Shown one piece after another: positions 57,954 through 64,000 of a stretch of 64,000 bases of DNA (position 1 is the stretch's first letter; each line of letters begins with the position of its first letter). Origin of the DNA: Plicaturopsis crispa FD-325 SS-3 (taxonomy: Eukaryota > Basidiomycota > Agaricomycetes > Amylocorticiales > Amylocorticiaceae); the NCBI GenBank assembly GCA_000827205.1, contig KN832578.1:1-64000 (forward strand), read 5' to 3'. A program made the translations under genes and the position numbers. The notes beneath the pieces were generated by a model. That model saw nothing but the letters and a program-made list of their open reading frames with translations, had not been told where the DNA came from and searched no databases.

Positions 57954-59391
57954 CTAGCCCGTAAACCCACGAATAGCATCGATGAACTCGGAGCACTTGC
58001 GCTCTGAAGCTTCGCAGTCGGCTTCCTTGGCCGCTAGCAGCCGCGACACTGTAACATCCCTCCGCGTCAAGTTCCATACATCGTCAAAAGTCGAAGGGCT
58101 TACAGCGCAAATTTTCCTTGCGACTGGAAATAACCTGCTCTCTTGCGTCTTTGAGTCGGGCCCTCGTCCTATCGTGCTGCTGCTCGGCCTCAGCACGCTC
58201 AGATTCAGCAGCATCCCGTTCCCGCTCAACTTTGATAAATCGGCACTCGAGATCGGCATACATCCGCTCGAGAGCGTCGTATTTGCGCCGAGTATTGGTT
58301 TGCTGGCGGTCGAAGCTGTCGCGTTCGCGTGTGACTTGGCCTCGCTCGAATGTGGCTCGGTCGCGTTCGCGTGCAGCTTGGTTCAGCTCACGTGCAGTCT
58401 CGTCGCGCTCACGTGCAAGCTCGTCGCGTTCCCGCACGGCGCGGTCGCGTTCGCTGCGAGCGCTGGTGGCGGATTCCAGAACTTCCTTCACTAAATTCAA
58501 ACCAAATTGTGCGAGTTCGTCAGACGTTGAATGTTTTGTGCGAGACAAGGTCGAGTTACTCTTTAGTTCGAGGCATCGTAGATGCGGTTCCCAGGCGGGC
58601 TCGGACGCGATTCGCGTTTGGGTTTGGGAGGTTTCGACCGTGACATCCGTCGCTCGCGAAATATGGTCGGAGAGTAGCGCTACGTACTGCGCAAGCTGTG
58701 AAGTCTTGGTTATCTGGCTGCCATCCGACGAGCCTATCAAGTAAATATCTCAATTGTCATCGGGAATAACGCACGAGCGCATGAATGAATTAGCAAGCTC
58801 ACCAGATATATTGCTCTGGTACAGACGCTGGCGTTTCGACGTGTCATTTGCGCTCCGAGTTTCACTGTCGCCTATCTGCCTTTTCATAGCACTCATGCGC
58901 TGGCGCTCGACCATGTTCCGGATCAAATCGTGCTCTGTCCCACTCGCCGGGACAGCACTCCACTCACTATCCACCGGAACCCACGTCGCACCCCTCTCTG
59001 GGCATACTCCGAGGACAGTCCGAGCGAGGTACGGATGCCATATGAACTGCCCCGGCGTCGTGTCCGCAGGATACTCCCAGCGCTGACAATTCCGGCGATA
59101 GAGACGGTGCTTCTGGTCGGGTTTGAGGTCGAAATACACATCTCCGGGGTATCCGACGTCGCTCGGCGGTGGTCCTTGGCCACGGAACTCGAAGAAGTGG
59201 ATTATGCTGTTGTCTGGAGAGAACGGCCTGTATATCTTGAAGAATTCGTTGGTTATGGTGTCGAAGTCCAGGCAGGGATCGTCCGTAGGGATTTTAGCCG
59301 TCTTCAATCGGACCTGGATACCTGGCTGTATCTTGGAAGTTGGTGTGGGGTTGTCAATCCATGGCATTGGAAGGCCTTTTGACGCGGCCAT
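57954..59391 (-). CDS. YPGD-head coiled-coil protein D (novel family)
   Basis: The ATG at 59391 gives MAASKGLPMPWIDNPTPTSK. The head continues with FFEFRGQGPPPSDVGYPGDV then YFDL, HRLYRRNCQRWEYP and IWHPYLARTVLGV. A linker has SAMKRQIGDSETR and DTSKRQRL. An intron starting GTGAGC (near 58804) leads to GSSDGSQITKTSQLAQYVAL, then a strongly heptadic coil (RDRAVRERDELARERDETAR; ERDRATFERGQVTRERD). A last intron (about 58047-58098) leads to SRLLAAKEADCEASERKCSE-FIDAIRGFTG at the stop. This tail parallels those of C and E. No catalytic motif; function unknown. Confidence 0.78.
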
Positions 59392-60101
59392 AGGTATAGA
59401 GCTTCTGCTGGCTGCCTCTGTCGGAAAGATGGTGAGACAGACTGAAGTTGCCGAGCAAACTCGACCATCCACGTGTCGAAGTACTTCTTTGCCGACTCGC
59501 GGTCCCGCTGACTTTGTTTTCTACCAATGCTACCATAACTCTCGTCCGCAGGAGGAGCTCAAAGTAAGTACTAGTATAGTTACTGTGTAAGTCAGACGCT
59601 CCTGGAAGAGCGTACAGGCAACAGTTTGCAAATGACTGTCCACTTCTACCTTGTTTCTCAAGTACTTATACGGTCAACATGCCGCAAGCGCCTCTGTGTA
59701 TTCAGAGGTAAGCGTGATTCACAGCGCTCGCGATACCACCATGTTGAAGAGTCATTCACCTCAAAATCACCAGCAACAATTCCGTACGTCTCGCGCTGCT
59801 TCGATCCTATCCAGGAAAGTCAACAGCTGCTAGGAAGCATGTCGGCCCGATGTACAGATCGACGATGGGAAACCACCACATGCTGCAAAGCCAAACTGCT
59901 CGATGCAGTATTCGATACGCCAGCAATGTACGCCCTGCTGACTTGCACGTCGCACTGCTCGGAAGTTGAGTTTTCGCGTCTCCTTTCAGCGCGCAACAAC
60001 TAAATCAAGGTGTAAATACTCACCACCGAGTCTTGTCGACGCCGCGCACCTCTGTTTTCAACTTTTCCCGCTACTGTCACCAAGCCAAGTTCTTCATCAC
60101 A
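59392..60101. other. Divergent region between protein D and the small secreted gene
   Basis: A 125-codon frame (59626-60003) exists but has no recognised motif. The region probably holds two promoters. Confidence 0.4.
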
Positions 60102-60557
60102 ATGCGCTCGAGCACCGTCACGATCTTCCTCCTCGCACTGGCTGCCGTCGCCAGCGCGCACCCGGGATTCAAATATGGACACGGCCTCAAGCGGGCCATC
60201 GAGGAGAAAACGATTTATTCGGAACGTACGTCGTCCTCCTGCGCTCCTCCTCGTATCTGTGCGGTGCATGACCATGCGCGAGATAATAGTCACGCTCCAC
60301 ACGACCAGTGGTCGGGAGCTGGTCGCCCACAACACGAGCCCGGCGGATTTCGCGAGCCGCTTCTTGGGAGACGAGGAAGAGATGTGCTGTACGGTTTGCC
60401 GCCGCAATGATTGTCAATGCTGTGGACCAGTAAGTATCATTGTCAGTGTCGCAGGGTATGCACTCAGGGCAGCGCCTTGGCCGTCAAAGTCGTCCACCCA
60501 CCTGCACAGTACCGTCAGCACAGTGAACTGACCTTGCCTATCTTGCAGTGCTGCTAA
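60102..60557 (+). CDS. Small secreted cysteine-rich protein
   Basis: Exon 1 (60102-60228) encodes a clear signal peptide, MRSSTVTIFLLALAAVASAHP, and a dibasic KR site (LKRAIEE) that a Kex2-type protease could cut. The best splice model (intron from GTACGTCG to ATAATAG, about 60229-60292) continues TLHTTSGRELVAHNTSPADF, GDEEEMCCTVCRRNDCQCCG then P, and after a second intron (GTAAGT to TTGCAG) ends CC-stop at 60557. The mature part would carry CC-x2-C-x4-C-x-CC-x2-CC spacing. Size, signal peptide and cysteines are those of fungal small secreted proteins; I do not recognise a family. A different acceptor would give a Cys-free frame, so the second exon is less sure. Confidence 0.6.
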
Positions 60558-61682
60558 ACGTGCACGGACCGCACTTCGAGGTCGTTTTCCAGCCCATCCA
60601 TGCGGTTCGATAGGCTGGTCATTGAGGCGAAAATGGTCGCATGGGACGTGCGGGATTGGAAAAAAGACTTGTATTCTGTAGCATGCCGAAATTCGGATTG
60701 ACTGCGTGACCGTTTCGTGAAAAAGACTCTTGATCCTGCGTGGGATAGATAGCCAGGGGTGTGCGTCGAGCAGGGAGAGAAACGCCGACATCTAAGGGAA
60801 GACGGGGGCGTCTTCAGCAGGCTACCTAGCGTTCGAAGAGTAAAGCATTCCAGGACTACAGTACGGGCGCGAAAAGGGCTGTAGTTCAGGTCGAGAGCCT
60901 CTTCGAATACAGTACGGCAAGCTGATCTGATCGGCAGTAGTATTGTATTGTTTCGGGCAGTGCGCAATCGTTTTGAAAGCTGTGAATCTTCAACAGTTCT
61001 ATCGTGAGCTGGGCTATAACGCACGCAGCACTGTGCCACTCACGGCGTGAAAGCTCCGCACGACCGACGATTTGTTCTCGACCATCGACTCGGACGAGGC
61101 TCCGTCCCCTTGGCAGTCAACGTCTGCACGCTCTTGCCCAAACCCATCGCGTCGTCGCCCCGCAGTCGTCTCGCTTGCTCTTGTGATCAGTGCACTGGCA
61201 CTTGTAAGTGTCGCAGCGACAGACTTATCGTGCCAGGGTCGCCGTTTCTGTGAGCGCCATCCTTCAACGCTGAAGTTGTCTAGACCGAATTTGTTGAATC
61301 CTAGTGGTGAGGGGAAGTCAACGGCGAGGTCGTCTTGAACATGTCTTGAACATTGTCGGACAAGGTTGTTTTGCTGTCAGACGGGAAAGTGTGGCGCGGG
61401 CTTGTGGCGCCCACGTGTATACGAAGAAGGACTTCGCTACCGTCTCACGGTCCCACTAAATTCTTTCCTTCTCCTGAGGCGAAAGCATCACCACCGTCTC
61501 GGCCAAATCGACCATAGCGTTTTCCTGATTTTCTGCTCTTTCCGACTCGCTTGTCTTAGTAAAAATGGCGGAACTCTGCCATAACTTTGCCCCCTGTGGC
61601 GGGCACTAATCGCCACGTGGCGACATTTGCGATTAAGAGATACGAGTTTTTCTTCTTTGCGAGCCCTGATACAACCACCACC
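60558..61682. other. 1.1 kb upstream of protein E
   Basis: No gene is recognised. Frames up to 161 codons occur on the minus strand without motifs. Confidence 0.45.
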
Positions 61683-63782
61683 ATGGCCCGGAATCTGAAC
61701 GCTGCAAAGCGTCTACCGTGGGTCGACTACCCGATTCCAATGTATAGCAATCTACCCGGATTCGCTATCCGACTGACCTACTTTTGCACTGACGCCGGCG
61801 ACGCCCAATGGCCCCCACCAGATTACCCCTACAGACTCGACGGCACGGACCCCAGGCGCGTACACTACTACTCGATGAGCGGATGCGGAGACCCGCCCAA
61901 CGATATCGGGTATCCGGGGGACGTTTATCTCGACGTCACGCCGGGCCAGCGGCGCCGTCTGTTCTATCGCAATTCCAAATACTGGGTGCAGAACCCCGAA
62001 GTGCCAGCCACCACGAGTATGCCTGCGAGGCACCCTTACGCGTCTGCGATTCTCATTGGCGGTGGTGCGAAGTCCAGCATCGGCCTGGCCTGGTACTCGC
62101 CTGATGTTATCGCCGGAATGCGAAAAGCCACGGAACTGCGAAGGCGTGTTGCCGCCAACACGAGAGCACGGCAGGAAATGAGAGAGATGACGAATCAGGC
62201 TGCGAAGAGGCCCGCCGACAATGTAGACCCTCGGAATCCTGAAGAGCTGAAGCGGGCGAAGCTGGATGATACGCGTGCCGGTACGCCCCTTTTACTGCAC
62301 CACATTGAATTGTCCTAATTCCTGCGTCAGGTGCAATCACTGCAATCGGTCATGTTGCTTTTGATGTAAAAGTCAATACTGCTTCAGTGTCAGGTAAGCT
62401 ATATCCCAGCTGTAATGGAATCTCAAATAACGCCCCTCTTAGCCCCTGCCAAACCATCCGGTGCACCCGCGCGCATGGGCCCCCTTGCCAGAAGCCTCAA
62501 CAATATTCCCTCGATAACAGCTGCTTCTGCCGCAGTCGCTACAGCAGCAGGTATGCTTGTCCAGTTTTGACTCGAAATACACCGTTTTCTCACGTCAAGT
62601 ATAGTGACTAATAGTACAGCGACTTCCACAGCTATCGCAGCACCGACGGCCGGTCAGTCCCTCAGACTCAATGTTGGACATATATTTTTCCTGTCTAACG
62701 TTTATATCAGCACCTCAAGATCCTCCTGCAACCGCTTCCTCTGGGGCAGGTACGAGCCAGAGTACCTCTACACCCACGACTACGGGCACCCTGGTCGGAG
62801 GCCGTAACGATGGAGCCTTCCCAAGCACCGCTTATGCTTTTATGTTCAAGGGTAAGTAGGTTTAGTGTACCCAATGGATTGGAGGTGGGATTCAACTTAA
62901 CCGTCTTTCCTTGCGCCAGCCCGACCTCTCGCGAGACTAGTTGCACCCGCCGCCGCCGCCGCAGGTATGTCCATTATGACCCTACGTATCGTGAAACGGG
63001 TCTAATGCGACCGCGAATGCAGCTAAATCTTCAATCGTACCCGCGGTAGCAGGTATGCCAGCATAGTTCTGACTTGATATACCGTTTGCTTATTATCGAT
63101 TGCAGTGCCCAACGGCGAAGCGACTTCCATAACTGCCGAAGCCGTTGTCCCGCCCGCACTTGCGGATGCTTCGTCTCAAGGCTCCAATGGCGGGGAGAAT
63201 AACGCTGTGCCCGCAAACTCTCAGGCCTCTGCACAGCAGGACGCTGCACCAGCTCCGTCCAGCGATGCGGACAGCGAGGAACCCGCAAGCGTGAACATTG
63301 AGCCGAAGCTCGAAGACGACAGCGACGAGGATGAAAAGCCTGGCGTTGACGAGGACGGCGTCGAGGAGAACGGTAAGCCGCCGTCGCTACCACCACGGGA
63401 AACCGATATCCACGCAGTCCTGACATCCTCGTAGTGCGCCAGGTGCTCGCGGCCGTGAAACGCGCACGCGCGGCGCAGAAGGCGACCGAGCGCGAGCGCG
63501 ACAGGATTGCCAACGAGCATGCCGTGCTCACCGATACGCACAACGACACGCAGCGGCAGCTAGCGGAGTCCGTTGCGGAAGTGAAGGACGTGGAGACGGA
63601 ATTGGGGGCTGCGCGGGAGGAGATTGCTCGCCGTACGTTCTCGGTTGATTCAGCTTGTGATGCAAGTGCTGACTGACTGGGTCTGCGTAGTCACTGCGCT
63701 GCTGGAGGCGAAGGACTCGGCGCGCCGTGGGGCTGAAAGCAGCTTGAAAGATGCCATACGCATCCTATCAGAGTCTGCATAG
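61683..63782 (+). CDS. YPGD-head coiled-coil protein E (novel family)
   Basis: The ATG at 61683 (context ACCACCACCATGG) gives MARNLNAAKRLPWVDYPIPM. The head has PPPDYPYRLDG, YYSMSGCGDPPNDIGYPGDV then YLDV, RRLFYRNSKYWVQ and HPYASAILIGG, with a basic helical end (LKRAKLDD). Several tiny exons follow (about 62430-63050) coding Ala/Ser/Thr/Pro-rich pieces, then an acidic exon (63105-63375, EPKLEDDSDEDEKPGVDEDG), a coiled-coil exon (about 63434-63634, VLAAVKRARAAQKATERERD) and a last exon ending LLEAKDSARRGAESSLKDAI-RILSESA. The small exons are each closed by GTATG/GTAAG donors, so some may be alternative. Function unknown. Confidence 0.75.
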
Positions 63783-64000
63783 AGAGATGGGGTAGTTGTA
63801 AGTGTTTATATGTTCGTTATATTTCTTACTCTAGATGTCCGCTCCGGTGTGGGTTATTGGTGTTTTTATCATATGGGAAACTGATTATAAAGATTTGTGG
63901 CATTTGCGATACCCATGGTTTTCATCGAGTGACACACCGTAAATGGACGGGACGCTCTGCTAGCCTTTCACGGGACTTCGTCGATCCGCCAATTTCAGTT
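63783..64000. other. 3' flank of protein E
   Basis: Short window end. Nothing is recognised. Confidence 0.4.

Noticed and set aside
59626-60003. 125-codon frame between protein D and the small secreted gene
   Set aside because: Mixed composition, no domain, no splice pattern, and it overlaps the likely promoter of the secreted gene.

Overview
The window reads as nuclear DNA of a basidiomycete, most likely an agaricomycete (mushroom or bracket fungus). The grounds are many 50-75 bp GT-AG introns, multi-copy DUF6533-type membrane proteins, a mushroom-style F-box protein, and a basidiomycete-style Gag with one zinc knuckle. Exactly one widely conserved host gene is plain: SMC6. One tRNA is seen, tRNA-Glu(CTC) with an intron. 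No CRISPR array, rRNA or bacterial-type operon is present. All exon maps were read by eye from frame and splice signals.

Layout. 1-5064: tandem repeats, then a broken LTR-retrotransposon fossil. 5780-7027 (-): SH3 protein. 9443-9536 (-): tRNA-Glu. 10.2-24.4 kb: five DUF6533 seven-helix-type genes around one intact F-box gene and scrambled pieces of a second. Two of the DUF6533 pairs belong to a 4-5 kb block that was duplicated (about 12.3-16.6 kb and 19.4-24.4 kb). The second block later received a roughly 0.6 kb genomic piece of UTP21. 24.7-34.3 kb: two copies of a GNAT acetyltransferase, each beside a whole or truncated copy of one uncharacterised gene, with a small zinc-ribbon-like gene and the first member of a novel family between them. 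36.5 kb: a secreted KP4-like protein. 40.1-41.0 kb: a non-autonomous DNA transposon (MITE) carrying a tRNA-like core. 41.2 kb: a C2H2 zinc-finger gene. 43.3-49.9 kb: three coiled-coil proteins in tandem. 50.5-55.0 kb (-): SMC6. 55.4-63.8 kb: three more members of the novel family, an SDR relic and a tiny Cys-rich secreted protein.

The strongest candidate for an undescribed system is the family seen at 28972-31214 (+), 37452-40013 (-), 55429-57106 (+), 57954-59391 (-) and 61683-63782 (+). Each has an N-terminal domain of about 150-190 residues with a core like YPGDVYLD, then a charged linker with basic (nuclear-type) patches, then a multi-exon coiled coil ending in a short conserved tail. Two tail types exist, and three neighbouring genes (43-50 kb) have related coils without the head. 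I infer a locally expanding set of coiled-coil, probably nuclear, proteins of unknown function. The sequence alone does not give their role.
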